From assembly GCF_008805035.1 (NCBI RefSeq), contig NZ_CP038018.1, positions 1,302,001-1,366,000 of the forward strand: 64,000 bases of DNA. Direction: 5' to 3'. Position 1 is the first letter of the stretch; every line of letters starts with the position of its first letter. Below are positions 29,630 to 38,257 of the stretch, piece after piece. The stretch is from Eikenella exigua. Lineage in GTDB: Bacteria; Pseudomonadota; Gammaproteobacteria; Burkholderiales; Neisseriaceae. Below the pieces are notes generated by a model. That model ran no database searches. It was not told where the DNA came from and was given only the letters and a program-made list of their open reading frames with translations. A program made the position numbers and the translations under genes.

Positions 29630-30238
29630 TTAGCGCACATTGCTGGGCACGAAGGTTTCATACAGCGTAACCACTTGCTGCACACCGGCGGTGGTACTCA
29701 CGGTGTTGCTCACCAGCGCCTGCTCTTCGGGTGTGAGGATGCCCATCACATAAGTAACGCCGTTATACGTTACCACTTTCACATGGTTGGCCGACACGCC
29801 CTTGGTGCCGAGCAAAGTGGTGCGTACTTTGGAAGTAACCCACGAATCGTTGCTTACCTCGCCGAAGCCGCGTGCGCTGGTGGCTACCTGAATATAGTTG
29901 TAAATCTTCTCGGCATTGGGCTGGGCGCGAGCCACGCGCTCCACAAATGCCTTATCGGCCTCACTGGCCACCAAGCCCATCAACAGCACCTGGCGGTTGA
30001 AGCTCACCACGGAAAGCTTCGGCTCAAAGCCCTGCGTAGTGTTGTTGCTGCGCAGATGGGTGAGCGCCGTGTTTTGGATGCGCACTTCCATCACTTGGTC
30101 ATCGGCCTGCGCGCCGGTACTGCGGCGGTCGGTGGCCGACATCACGCCGAATGCGCCCGCGCCCACCAGCGCGGTAACACAGCCGGAAAGCGGCAGCGGC
30201 AGCAGGCACAGCAACAGGAGGCGGAAACTTTTTTTCAT
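29630..30238 (-). CDS. dolP: BON-domain outer-membrane lipoprotein (DolP/YraP, GNA2091-like)
   Basis: Outer-membrane lipoprotein involved in envelope integrity; the meningococcal homologue GNA2091 is a component of a licensed vaccine (general knowledge). The 202 residues have a lipoprotein signal with LSGC at 17-20, then two BON domains: residues about 48-115 (VRIQNTALTHLRSNNT to NYIQVATSA) and 120-195 (DSWVTSKVRTTLLGTKGVSANHVKVVTYNGVTYVMG). It lies downstream of the gmhA/diaA gene, the same order as E. coli diaA-yraP. Confidence 0.92.
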   Translation of the reverse strand: MKKSFRLLLLCLLPLPLSGCVTALVGAGAFGVMSATDRRSTGAQADDQVMEVRIQNTALTHLRSNNTTQGFEPKLSVVSFNRQVLLMGLVASEADKAFVERVARAQPNAEKIYNYIQVATSARGFGEVSNDSWVTSKVRTTLLGTKGVSANHVKVVTYNGVTYVMGILTPEEQALVSNTVSTTAGVQQVVTLYETFVPSNVR

Positions 30239-30275
30239 GGTTTATTATCCTTTTGGGCGGAAATGGGGGAAGCGT

Positions 30276-30866
30276 TTATTCTTCAAACAAAGCGGTATCG
30301 ATTTGATCGCACAGGGCGTGAATCAGCAGGATATGGATTTCTTGAATCCGCGCCGTGCGCTTATGTGGCACGTTGAGCAGCACATCGCCTTCTGCCAGCA
30401 CACCGGCGATTTTGCCGCCGTCGCGCCCGGTGAGCGCCACCACGTTCATACCCTGCTCGCGGGCGGCGTCAATGGCAGCGAGTACATTACCGGAATTGCC
30501 AGAAGTGGAAATCGCCACCAGCACATCGCCCGGGCGGCCGAGTGCAGACACTTGGCGGGCAAAAATCTGCTCGAAGGCATAATCGTTGCCGATGGCGGTG
30601 AGCGCGGAAGTATCGGTGGTGAGCGCGATGGCGCCCAGCGGCATACGTTCTTTTTCAAAACGGCCGGTGAGCTCAGCGGCAAAATGCTGCGCATCCGCTG
30701 CCGAACCGCCGTTGCCGCACACCAAAATCTTGCCGTCGGCCATCAGTGAATCCAATAGCAACGCTGCCGCCCGCGCCGTCGGCTCGGCCAATTGTTCGGC
30801 ACACTGCTGTTTGGCGGCAATGCTTTCCTGAAAATGCTGCAATACGCGTTGGGCGGCTGGGTTCAT
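30276..30866 (-). CDS. gmhA: SIS-domain phosphoheptose isomerase / DiaA-like protein
   Basis: Either sedoheptulose-7-phosphate isomerase (first step to the LPS core heptose) or the related DnaA-binding DiaA; in Neisseria this position is annotated GmhA. The 196 residues show the SIS phosphosugar pattern LVCGNGGSAADAQHFAAEL, RMPLGAIALTTDTSALTAIGND and STSGNSGNVLAAIDAARE. The ATG at 30864-30866 was chosen because the domain begins there; the frame stays open upstream through a DUS-bearing gap with no homology. Gene order yraN-gmhA-dolP supports the DiaA neighbourhood. Confidence 0.88.
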   Translation of the reverse strand: MNPAAQRVLQHFQESIAAKQQCAEQLAEPTARAAALLLDSLMADGKILVCGNGGSAADAQHFAAELTGRFEKERMPLGAIALTTDTSALTAIGNDYAFEQIFARQVSALGRPGDVLVAISTSGNSGNVLAAIDAAREQGMNVVALTGRDGGKIAGVLAEGDVLLNVPHKRTARIQEIHILLIHALCDQIDTALFEE

Positions 30867-31213
30867 AAAGTCTACCTGAAAATAAAAAATGAAAACGTCG
30901 GCTATTGTAGCGGCATATGGTGGTTTGAACAATTGCTGGCAACGGGCAAGCGGGTAAAGGCTACCTGAAACATCGCCTGCAACACGGCTAAAACAAGCAG
31001 TGCCAGTTGCTGTCAAGCACAAAACACATCCGCATTTTCAGGTGGCCTTTACCACCTCGGGCGAGCAAAGCACCGTTTAGGCTTGCCGGTGTGGTCAATA
31101 CCAACCTCACTGCAAACGCCAAAGGCTGCCTGAAAACCAGTAACGCAAGTTTCTGCAAAGCAAAAAAATCCAACCCTCTTTCAAGTAGCCTTGCGCCAGC
31201 ACCGACTGCCGCT
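30867..31213. other. 347-bp gap with DUS variants and composite repeat
   Basis: No gene is visible. The gap holds a DUS at 30958-30969, a one-base DUS variant (TTTTCAGGTGGCCT) near 31037, and a composite repeat at about 31121-31192. In that repeat AGGCTGCCTGAA (a different dialect) precedes the core GCAAGTTTCTGCAAAGC and a one-base DUS variant (TTTCAAGTAGCCT) follows. The gmhA promoter should also lie here. Confidence 0.5.
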
Positions 31214-31561
31214 TCAATACCCGCCGATATTCTGCACCCACTGCGGCAGCTGGTTGCCTTCAATCAATATAGCATCGATACGGCAGGGTTTATTCGGCGC
31301 ATTTTGCTGGAGCCAGCTTTCAGCGCTGCGGCTGAGTTTGGCCAGTTTGGCCGGGGTGATGCTCGCTGCCGCGCCGCCGAAGCTTTGGCTGCACCGCTGC
31401 CGCACTTCTACAAACAAATACACCCCGCCCTGCTCGGCAATGATATCGATTTCGCCATAGCGGCAATGCCAGTTGCGCGCGAGGATGCGGCAACCCTGTT
31501 TTTTCAGGTAGCCTGCGGCGGTATCTTCGGCAGCTTGGCCGGCGGCATGATTGAGGCGCAT
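31214..31561 (-). CDS. yraN: YraN family (UPF0102) endonuclease-like protein
   Basis: The 115 residues have the restriction-endonuclease-like fold signature: GEIDIIAEQGGVYLFVEVRQR (Glu-Asp-Glu-x-Lys-type arrangement) preceded by ILARNWHCRYG. The function of the family is not settled; it is usually next to rsmI, as here, where rsmI is transcribed divergently. An AAGGAAA site precedes the ATG. A translated DUS reads AGYLKKQG. Confidence 0.9.
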   Translation of the reverse strand: MRLNHAAGQAAEDTAAGYLKKQGCRILARNWHCRYGEIDIIAEQGGVYLFVEVRQRCSQSFGGAAASITPAKLAKLSRSAESWLQQNAPNKPCRIDAILIEGNQLPQWVQNIGGY

Positions 31562-31688
31562 CGGTTTCCTTTCGTGCGATACGGCAAATCAACTTAACTT
31601 CCGCTACAGCCTTGTCCCGCCCTGTATCGAAAGCTAATTTAATTTGCTATAGTTTGCAGTATTCCAAATGCAATCATACCCGAAGACC

Positions 31689-32564
31689 ATGTGGCAAAAA
31701 ATATTGGATAAAGCGACCTCGCAAATTGAGCCGCAAACGTTGTATGTGGTGGCAACGCCCATCGGCAACCTGGCCGATATCACGCTGCGCGCACTGGCGG
31801 TGTTGCAACGGGCAGACTTGGTGTGCGCAGAAGACACGCGCGTGAGCCAGCAGCTGCTCTCGGCCTACGGCATCCGTGCCAAACTCGTGAGCGTGCGTGA
31901 ACACAACGAGCGGCAAATGACCGACACCATCACCGCCGCGCTCGCTGCCGGGCAGGTGGTGGCGCAGATATCGGATGCGGGCACGCCGGCAGTGTGCGAC
32001 CCCGGGGCACGGCTGGCCGCAGGCGTGCGGGCAGCCGGTTTTAAGGTAGTGCCGGTGGCCGGAGCCAGCGCAGTGATGGCGGCTTTGAGCGTGGCCGGGG
32101 TAACGCAGTCGGATTTTTATTTTGCCGGCTTTCTGCCGCCCAAAGCGGGCGAGCGGGCGCAATGGTTTGAGCGTTGGCGCGAAGTGCCCTATGCCGTGGC
32201 GATGTTTGAAACGCCGCACCGCATCGAGGCGGCACTCGCCCAAATGGCCGAAATCCTGCCCAACCGGCATTTGGTGCTGGCACGCGAAATCAGCAAAACG
32301 TTTGAAACCTTTATCAGCGGCAGCGTGGCCGAAGTGCTGGCTGCCGTGCGTGCCGATGCCAACCAGACGCGCGGCGAGATGGTGCTGGTGCTGCACCCGC
32401 CCGAAGCCGCCGCTGCCAACGAACTAAACGATCAGGCACGGCACATCATGAGCCTGCTCGCCGCCGAACTACCGCCGAAAAAAGCCGCCGCGCTGGCTGC
32501 GGAAATCAGCGGGGCGAATAAGAAGGCGCTGTATGAATGGGCAGTGGCACAGAAGCGGGAATAG
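31689..32564 (+). CDS. rsmI: 16S rRNA (cytidine-1402 2'-O)-methyltransferase
   Basis: Methylates the ribose of C1402 in the ribosomal decoding centre with S-adenosylmethionine. The 291 residues show the tetrapyrrole methylase-type fold: LYVVATPIGNLADITLRAL, CAEDTRVSQQLLSAYGI, VSDAGTPAVCDPG-like QISDAGTPAVCDPGARL, and FETPHRIEAAL. The ATG at 31689 was chosen because homologues start MxQKxLxKA at this point; a start seven codons earlier (31668) is possible. Divergent from yraN; ends at a strong DUS hairpin. Confidence 0.93.
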   Translation: MWQKILDKATSQIEPQTLYVVATPIGNLADITLRALAVLQRADLVCAEDTRVSQQLLSAYGIRAKLVSVREHNERQMTDTITAALAAGQVVAQISDAGTPAVCDPGARLAAGVRAAGFKVVPVAGASAVMAALSVAGVTQSDFYFAGFLPPKAGERAQWFERWREVPYAVAMFETPHRIEAALAQMAEILPNRHLVLAREISKTFETFISGSVAEVLAAVRADANQTRGEMVLVLHPPEAAAANELNDQARHIMSLLAAELPPKKAAALAAEISGANKKALYEWAVAQKRE

Positions 32565-32581
32565 AAACAACTGAACCACAT

Positions 32582-32625
32582 AAAAGGCTACCTGAAAACG
32601 ATTTACCGTTTTCAGGTAGCCTTTT
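32582..32625. terminator. Bidirectional DUS hairpin between rsmI and L,D-transpeptidase
   Basis: AAAAGGCTACCTGAAAACG and CGTTTTCAGGTAGCCTTTT form a 19-bp stem with a six-base loop between two convergent genes, with T-runs in both directions. This is the clearest DUS terminator in the window. Confidence 0.85.
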
Positions 32626-32648
32626 GCCATGCCGGACTACCCTGCCCG

Positions 32649-33254
32649 CTAAGGCAAAATCTCAATTTCAGCCTGCGGTTTGACGTGGGCGTAAAGTTCG
32701 TCGATTTCGCCATCGGTTACAGCAATGCAGCCGTGGGTCCAATCGCGGCGCAGGTGTTGCGCGCCGATAAGGCCTAGGCCGTTGCGCAGGCCGTGGATTT
32801 TGATGTCACCGCCGGGGCTTTTGCCTTGTGCGGCGGCATGGGCGCGGTCGGCAGCATTGGGGTAGGAAACGCCGAGATTTTTATGGTGGCTGCTGTAGGG
32901 ATTGCGGTCGTTGATGGTGTAGCGGCCTTCAGGGGTTTTGCCGTCGCCTTCAAATTGTTTGTGGCCAACCGGGCTAAAGCCGAGTGCGATGGGATAGGTT
33001 TTCAGCAGATTGCCTTGCGCGTCGTAGGCATCCATTTCACGCTCGGCTTTGCGCACAACGAGTTTGGCAATTTCGCTGCCCGGCGGCAGGGCGGGCTGTT
33101 GCAATAGGCTTTGCTGCCTGGGGCTGAGGCCGGCGCTGTTGCTGATGTTGGGCAGGCTGCCGGGTGGGTTGCTGCTGTGCCGTAGAAAAACATAGCCGCC
33201 GCCGAGCAGCAGAAGAATGGTGCCGAATAGGGCAAGTAGCGGTTTTTTATTCAT
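32649..33254 (-). CDS. L,D-transpeptidase (YkuD family), membrane-anchored
   Basis: Periplasmic enzyme predicted to form or edit 3-3 cross-links or anchor proteins to peptidoglycan. The 201 residues have an N-terminal anchor (LLALFGTILLLLGGGYVFL, 5-23), a linker, and a YkuD domain with IKIHGLRNG and the catalytic DWTHGCIAVTD, where the Cys is the nucleophile. The start at 33252-33254 (MNKKPLL) is preferred because it begins the anchor. A second enzyme of this family lies at 44.2 kb. Confidence 0.88.
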   Translation of the reverse strand: MNKKPLLALFGTILLLLGGGYVFLRHSSNPPGSLPNISNSAGLSPRQQSLLQQPALPPGSEIAKLVVRKAEREMDAYDAQGNLLKTYPIALGFSPVGHKQFEGDGKTPEGRYTINDRNPYSSHHKNLGVSYPNAADRAHAAAQGKSPGGDIKIHGLRNGLGLIGAQHLRRDWTHGCIAVTDGEIDELYAHVKPQAEIEILP

Positions 33255-33334
33255 GGGTTGGCATCTATCCGAGCTTCGTCGCAACTCGCGTGGCTCGTTT
33301 CCACTGAATTGAAGATTCGGTTTTCAGGTAGCCT

Positions 33335-33616
33335 TTAGGCTTCTCTGACCGCTTCGTAGTGGTAGTGCTCCAGATGGGCGCTGCTGAGATTTTGGATGAA
33401 TTGGGCGGTTTGTTGCTCGTCTTTGGTGGGGAGGATGATTTGGCTTTGCACTGCCCAATCATACACCGGCTGATCAATCGGATAGGCGGTGAGCAGGCCG
33501 CTGAGGGCGTGTTACCGAATCCAGCGCTCTGCGTTTTCTTTACCGGAAAAACAGGCCGACACATTCCGGCTGCCGCTGCCCTGGAACACCCAAATCCGAT
33601 TATCCGCCCGGCTCAT
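33335..33616 (-). pseudogene. DUF7710-like gene broken by an in-frame stop
   Basis: From the ATG at 33614-33616 the frame reads MSRADNRIWVFQGSGSRNVS and NAERWIR, then TAA at 33512-33514, then HALSGLLTAYPIDQPVYDWAV and a helical end HLEHYHYEAVREA before a normal stop at 33335-33337. The pattern (WVF-G at the start, LSG-LTxYPxDxxVYDWA in the middle) resembles DUF7710 proteins. A single C-to-T change (CAA to TAA) would explain the break. The ATG overlaps the stop of the gene before it (ATGA). Confidence 0.7.
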
Positions 33617-34034
33617 GCCGCTGCCCCTTGGTTCAGCCGCTCGAACAGCGCGCCGTCTTTGCCGAATTCGGCCAGTGTGCCGCCTATATCGAACCAGACT
33701 TGCTGGTTTGCTTCGCCGCTGCCGTCCAGATGCCAGGCTGCCCAGCTATACACGCCTTGGAGCTCATGGGTGTGGCCGGCACCGGACACATGCAGGCAAA
33801 ACTCAAAGGCCACGGCGGTGCGGTTTACAGCTATGGTTTCGGGATGGCTTTCGGAGCGGCACCAACGGTGAGCCAATCGGGCGGAGAGGTCACGGCAAAA
33901 TCGAGCAGGCGGCTGTCGGCTATTTGTTCGTGCAAGATGCTTTCGATGCTGCTGCGGATTTCTGCACAGGGTTCGTCGGCAAACCATTGCAACATATGCC
34001 GGGTGTCGTCGAGGAGTTGGAAGTTGTCTTTCAT
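33613..34034 (-). pseudogene. Small cytoplasmic protein gene broken by a frameshift
   Basis: Two adjoining frames read as one protein. MKDNFQLLDDTRHMLQWFAD to SPPDWLTVGAAP runs from 34034, and after a one-base shift near 33850 the other frame reads SHPETIAVNRTAVAFEFCLH and HELQGVYSWAAWHLDGSGEA to the stop at 33613. No family recognised. It is directly coupled (ATGA) to the DUF7710-like gene, which is also broken, so the pair decayed together. A sequencing error cannot be excluded for this frameshift alone. Confidence 0.65.
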
Positions 34035-34114
34035 GATTTTGAATCAGGTAGTTGTGGTTTCAGGTAGCCTCCACCCACCATGCTTTCTGCCACGAGGCTG
34101 GCACGTACTTCTGC

Positions 34115-34171
34115 CTAGGCGGCCGCGGCCAAAAGCAGGCCGGAGAGGATAACGATTTGCTTCAGTTTCAT
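34115..34171 (-). pseudogene. Signal-peptide remnant ending in an early stop
   Basis: After an AGGAAAG ribosome site an ATG (34169-34171) opens MKLKQIVILSGLLLAAAA, a typical signal peptide, and then meets TAG at 34115-34117; the frame then reads AEVRASLVAES into a DUS. It looks like the start of a lost secreted protein, or a tiny peptide gene. Confidence 0.45.
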
Positions 34172-34201
34172 ATGCTTTCCTTTCTATTAAATGAGATTGG
34201 A

Positions 34202-34564
34202 CTACAGGGTGTTGAAGGCCATCAGCCAAAAAACGCTAACGAGCAGCAGTGCTACCAGCTGCGCGGCGGAGCCGGCATCTTTGGCGATTTTGGAGAGCGG
34301 GTGCAGCTCTGTGGAAATCCTGTCTACCACGGCTTCGATGGCGGTGTTGAACAGTTCCACAATCAGCGAGAGCAGCGATGCGCCCACCAGCAGCATGCGC
34401 ACGGGCGTATCGAAATCGAAGCAGAATGCCAAGGGCAGCAGCACGGCGTGCAGCCACACCAGCTGGCGGAAGGCGGCTTCGTTGCGGTAGGCGGCGGCGA
34501 GGCCGTCGCAGGAATATTGGGCGGCGGCGATAAGGCGCGCGAGGCCGCGTTTGCCGGGTTTCAT
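34202..34564 (-). CDS. dgkA: Diacylglycerol kinase
   Basis: Inner-membrane trimeric kinase that recycles diacylglycerol to phosphatidic acid. The 120 residues match DgkA in length, with an amphipathic N-terminus, the conserved YRNEAAFRQ region and the catalytic/substrate stretch VELFNTAIEAVVDRIS, then three membrane helices. The start ATG (34562-34564) overlaps the stop of the upstream membrane-protein gene by ATGA, so the two are coupled. The true start is marked by MKPGKRGLARLI; a longer frame upstream is the shadow of its neighbour. Confidence 0.93.
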   Translation of the reverse strand: MKPGKRGLARLIAAAQYSCDGLAAAYRNEAAFRQLVWLHAVLLPLAFCFDFDTPVRMLLVGASLLSLIVELFNTAIEAVVDRISTELHPLSKIAKDAGSAAQLVALLLVSVFWLMAFNTL

Positions 34565-35280
34565 CGATGCTCCTTTTGATGTTGGCGGTTGGAATAAAGG
34601 CAATACCAAGCGGAGGCGAAAAACACCGCCTGGGCGATATTGAACGTTGCCCCGCCGATGCAGGCCGCTGCGGCAGATTGTGGAAACAGGCTGCACACGC
34701 CCGCCACCGCAGCGCCCACCGGCAAGGGGTTTGCCCATACCGAGGCACGCGGCAAGGCGGTTTGCCCGCGCACGGTTTGCACCAGCAGCACCAGCCAGCC
34801 CGCGGCCAGCAGCCCCGCCGAGGCAAACCAATGCACCGTCAGCATGGCATGAAACGCCCGAAATTGCGCCAGTAGCAGCAGATAGGCTTCAGGCGGGCTA
34901 TGCAGCAGGGTTTGCGCGCTGATGCCCATATAATAAAAGCCCGCATGCCCCAAGGGCGAGAGTGCATAGCCTGCCGAGAGCAGGCACAACACCGCACCTG
35001 CCGCCCTGCCGCGCAGCAAACGGCGCACACCGAAAGCCGAAGCCAAATAAAATGGCAGGCTGAAAGTGGCGGGCAACACGCCCCAAAACAGCCGATGTGG
35101 CGATCCGGCCAGCATCAGCACTGCCAAATCCACATCGTCGCCCAGGCCTGCGGCCAGTGTGTGCGAAAACAGCGGATACTGCTCTGGCGACTGCACAAAG
35201 CCCACCAGCAGCATATCCGCCACTGTCCAACACAGCGCAGCCAACAGGCCGGGCAACAATAATGTGTGTGATTTGGTCAT
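34561..35280 (-). CDS. Multi-pass membrane protein, DUF6796-like
   Basis: The 239 residues contain about seven hydrophobic segments, starting LLPGLLAALCWTVADMLLVG and including LRGRAAGAVLCLLSAGYALSP and LLAAGWLVLLVQTV. The overall pattern resembles DUF6796 proteins, a family without known function; this assignment is tentative. The ATG at 35278-35280 (MTKSHTL) is preferred over an earlier start inside a DUS-derived stretch. Coupled to dgkA by an ATGA overlap, which suggests a membrane lipid or envelope connection but does not prove one. Confidence 0.6.
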   Translation of the reverse strand: MTKSHTLLLPGLLAALCWTVADMLLVGFVQSPEQYPLFSHTLAAGLGDDVDLAVLMLAGSPHRLFWGVLPATFSLPFYLASAFGVRRLLRGRAAGAVLCLLSAGYALSPLGHAGFYYMGISAQTLLHSPPEAYLLLLAQFRAFHAMLTVHWFASAGLLAAGWLVLLVQTVRGQTALPRASVWANPLPVGAAVAGVCSLFPQSAAAACIGGATFNIAQAVFFASAWYCLYSNRQHQKEHR

Positions 35281-35302
35281 TTTGTGTACTCCGAATGAAC
35301 TA

Positions 35303-35350
35303 AAAGCTACCTGAAAATGCAGCACAGCGGAATTTCTGCAAAGCTAAAAC
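35303..35350 (+). repeat. Composite DUS repeat, right end missing
   Basis: A one-base DUS variant (AAGCTACCTGAA) is followed by the core GGAATTTCTGCAAAGCTAAAAC; the right-hand inverted DUS is absent, the gshB end following instead. Confidence 0.45.
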
Positions 35351-35371
35351 GTGGGCTTCAATGAAGCGAAA

Positions 35372-36325
35372 CTACCGTGCGTTCCGTTCCACTGCGTCGA
35401 TAAATTTAGCGGCTACGTCGAAGCCTTTTTGCTTGGTGATTTCTTGGAAACCGGTGGGGCTGGTGACGTTTACTTCAGTCAAATTTTCGCCAATCACGTC
35501 CAAACCCGCCAGCAAAATGCCGCGCCGCTTCAGCTCGGGGGCGAGGGTTTCGGCGATTTCGCGGTCGCGCTCGCTCAATTCCTGCGCCACGCCGCGCCCG
35601 CCTGCGGCCAGATTGCCGCGCGTTTCGCCCTGCTGCGGAATGCGGGCAAGGGCAAAGGGCACGACTTCGCCGTCAATCACGAGGATGCGTTTGTCGCCGT
35701 GCACGATTTCGGGGATGTAGCGTTGCGCCATGATGGTGCGCGTATCCAGCCGCATCAGGGTTTCGAGGATGCTGCCGATATTCGGGTCGCACTCGGTGAG
35801 GCGGAAAATGCCCATGCCGCCCATGCCGTCGAGCGGTTTCACGATGATGTCGCCGTGTTCGTCTAAAAAGGCGCGCACGTCGGCAGCTCGAGTGGAAACG
35901 AGGGTGGGCGCGGTGAATTGGGCGAAATTCAAAATGGCGAGTTTTTCGTTGAAGTCGCGCATGGCCTGCCCGCTGTTGAACACTTTTGCGCCCTGCTGTT
36001 CGGCGAGGGTGAGCAGTTGGGTGCTGTAGAGATATTGCATATCGAACGGCGGGTCGGTGCGCATAATCACGGCATCAAAATCGGCAAGCGCACGTTGTTC
36101 GGCTGAGGCTACCTGAAACCAGTTGTGGTCATGATCATCTTTCGCGCCGATGGATTGGAAAGGTGCGGCTTGGGCAACTACTTTGCCGTTTTGCACGGAG
36201 AGTTCGCCGGCAAGGGTGTGGTGCCATTTGTGCCCGCGCTTGGCGGCTTCGCGCATCATGGCGTAGGTGGTGTCTTTGTAGGTTTTGAAGGTGGCCAGCG
36301 GGTCGGCGATGAAGAGGATGTTCAT
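35372..36325 (-). CDS. gshB: Glutathione synthetase
   Basis: ATP-grasp ligase that adds glycine to gamma-glutamylcysteine in the cytoplasm. The 317 residues match GshB throughout: MNILFIADPLATFKTYKDTT, VIMRTDPPFDMQYLYSTQLL, the ATP-binding loop VKPLDGMGGMGIFR, and NVTSPTGFQEITKQ at the C-terminus. A DUS is translated as WFQVASAEQ. No gshA is in the window. The gene appears to be transcribed alone. Confidence 0.97.
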   Translation of the reverse strand: MNILFIADPLATFKTYKDTTYAMMREAAKRGHKWHHTLAGELSVQNGKVVAQAAPFQSIGAKDDHDHNWFQVASAEQRALADFDAVIMRTDPPFDMQYLYSTQLLTLAEQQGAKVFNSGQAMRDFNEKLAILNFAQFTAPTLVSTRAADVRAFLDEHGDIIVKPLDGMGGMGIFRLTECDPNIGSILETLMRLDTRTIMAQRYIPEIVHGDKRILVIDGEVVPFALARIPQQGETRGNLAAGGRGVAQELSERDREIAETLAPELKRRGILLAGLDVIGENLTEVNVTSPTGFQEITKQKGFDVAAKFIDAVERNAR

Positions 36326-36513
36326 GGCAGTCCTTTAAACAGGGGGGTGCGGGCGGTATGATAAACCAAAACCAGGCAACACACCCGATTGCACAAAATT
36401 GTGGCCATAAATCTGAGCTATAAACTCACGCCAACAATTGCCCGGCGGCAGCGGCAGGGCTATACTTCGCCCCCTTAATCCACCGCCACACACACCCGAT
36501 AAGGAAACCACGG

Positions 36514-37296
36514 ATGAATGCCATTGCCGACGTGCAAAGCAGCCCCGACCAACGCAATATGCCCATCAACCAAGTGGGCATCAAAGACCTGCACTTCCCG
36601 CTGCAAATCCAGGGCGCAGAAGGCGTGCAGCACACTATCGCCCGCATCGGCATGACCGTTGCCCTGCCTGCCTCGCAAAAAGGCACGCATATGTCGCGCT
36701 TTGTGGCGCTGATGGAAGAGCGGCAGCACCTGGTGCTCGATTTCACCAGCCTGTATCAGCTCACGCTCGATATGCTGGAGCGGCTCGATGCCCAAGCCGG
36801 CCGCATCAATATCAGCTTCCCCTTCTTCCGCAAAAAGGCCGCCCCCGTGAGCGGTATCACCTCGTTTCTCGACTACGCCGTCACCTGGCAAGGCGAAGTG
36901 TCAGCCAGCAGAGAATACAGCCACCAAATCAAAGTATTGGCTCCGGTTACCAGCCTATGCCCCTGCTCCAAGGAAATTTCGCAATACGGCGCGCACAACC
37001 AGCGCTCGCACGTTACCGTTACCCTCACCTGCCATAAACAGGAAGTTTCCATTGAAGAAATCATCGATTTGGTGGAAAACAAAGCCTCCTGCCAGCTCTA
37101 CGGCCTGCTCAAACGCCCCGATGAGAAATACGTTACCGAGCACGCCTACGAAAACCCCAAATTCGTGGAAGACATGGTGCGCGACATCGCCGTGGCGCTG
37201 AAAAACGACCCACGCATCGACCGCTTCAGCGTGGAAAGCGAAAACTTCGAAAGCATCCACAACCATTCAGCCTATGCGCTGATTGAGTATCCTTGA
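36514..37296 (+). CDS. folE2: GTP cyclohydrolase FolE2 (type IB)
   Basis: Opens GTP to dihydroneopterin triphosphate, the first step of folate synthesis. FolE2 is the metal-flexible form that many bacteria use when zinc is scarce. The 260 residues show NQVGIKDLHFPLQIQ, the active-site Cys in LAPVTSLCPCSKEIS and a C-terminal ending NHSAYALIEYP. An AAGGAA site precedes the ATG. The 188-bp leader shows no obvious Zur-type palindrome by eye. Confidence 0.95.
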   Translation: MNAIADVQSSPDQRNMPINQVGIKDLHFPLQIQGAEGVQHTIARIGMTVALPASQKGTHMSRFVALMEERQHLVLDFTSLYQLTLDMLERLDAQAGRINISFPFFRKKAAPVSGITSFLDYAVTWQGEVSASREYSHQIKVLAPVTSLCPCSKEISQYGAHNQRSHVTVTLTCHKQEVSIEEIIDLVENKASCQLYGLLKRPDEKYVTEHAYENPKFVEDMVRDIAVALKNDPRIDRFSVESENFESIHNHSAYALIEYP

Positions 37297-37323
37297 AGTT
37301 AACAATATTGCCGTGCAACAAAA

Positions 37324-37381
37324 AGGCTACCTGAAAACGAGCCCGCAAGTTTCTGCGAAGCTAAAATTTTCAGGTAGCCTT
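37324..37381. repeat. Composite DUS repeat between folE2 and hpnC-like gene
   Basis: DUS, then the core GAGCCCGCAAGTTTCTGCGA and AGCTAAAAT, then inverted DUS. Located between convergent genes; the outer DUS copies can pair and may terminate both. Nearly identical to the copy at 39944-40000. Confidence 0.75.
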
Positions 37382-37404
37382 TTGGCTGGGCTAAATAAAA
37401 CTGC

Positions 37405-38220
37405 TCACTTCTTAAGCCAAGCCCGTTTCAGCATCAGCCACCAATCTTTCGCGCCGAGCATGGGGCGGCGGGTGAAGACGTTGTAGTAGTTTTCCTCCAG
37501 CTTGCGCAGGATGCTTTGCCCGCCGAGGATAATCAGGCGCAGCTCGAAGCCGATGCGGCCATGCAAAGTTTTGCCCAGCGGGGAGCCGGCTTTGAGCATT
37601 TTGTGGGCGCGCTGGCATTGGTGCGCCATCAGGCGTTGGAAGGCGGCATCGGCGCGGCCTTCGGCGATTTGCGCTTCGCTCACGCCGAATTTCTCTAAAT
37701 CGTCTTGCGGCAGATAAACGCGGCCTTTCTGCCAATCCACGGCCACGTCTTGCCAGAAGTTGATGAGTTGCAGGGCGGTACAGATGCCGTCGCTTTGGGC
37801 GAAGCTGAGTGGATCGGTGTGCCCGTAGAGATGCAGCAGCAGCCGGCCGATCGGATTGGCACTGCGGCGGGCGTAATCCACCAGCTCGCCAAAGTGCTGA
37901 TAGCGGGTTTTCACCACGTCTTGGCTGAAGGCGGAAAGCAAGTGGTAGAAAGGTTCAAGCGGAAGATTGAACGGCCGGATGGCTTCGCGCTCGAGCCGCT
38001 GCATCAATTCGCTGTGCGGGGTTTGCCCGGCGGCTAGGCGGTCGAGCTCGGCGCGCAGATTATCAAGCTGGCGCAGGCGCTCTTCGTTGGGCAAATCGCC
38101 TTCGTCGGCTATATCGTCGGCAGTGCGGGCGAACGCATAAATGGCGTGCACCGGTCGGCGCAGGCGGCGCGGTAAAACCAGCGAGCCGACGGGGAAATTT
38201 TCGTAGTGTCCGACTGACAC
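37405..38220 (-). CDS. hpnC: Squalene/phytoene synthase family protein (HpnC-like)
   Basis: Trans-isoprenyl diphosphate synthase-type enzyme. HpnC acts with HpnD and HpnE to make squalene for hopanoids in other bacteria. The 271 residues begin HYENFPVGSLVLP and carry the two Asp-rich motifs that bind the substrate magnesium ions: RTADDIADEG near 33-42 and LINFWQDVAVDWQKG near 149-163. No hpnD, hpnE or hopene cyclase lies nearby, so the product cannot be inferred from context. Transcribed alone. Confidence 0.85.
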   Translation of the reverse strand: MSVGHYENFPVGSLVLPRRLRRPVHAIYAFARTADDIADEGDLPNEERLRQLDNLRAELDRLAAGQTPHSELMQRLEREAIRPFNLPLEPFYHLLSAFSQDVVKTRYQHFGELVDYARRSANPIGRLLLHLYGHTDPLSFAQSDGICTALQLINFWQDVAVDWQKGRVYLPQDDLEKFGVSEAQIAEGRADAAFQRLMAHQCQRAHKMLKAGSPLGKTLHGRIGFELRLIILGGQSILRKLEENYYNVFTRRPMLGAKDWWLMLKRAWLKK

Positions 38221-38257
38221 GGTGTGTCCTTGTGTTTGTTAGAATATTCGGGTTGTT

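Noticed and set aside
36326..36513. Zur site or riboswitch before folE2
   Set aside because: No convincing palindrome or conserved riboswitch core was seen by eye in the 188-bp leader.
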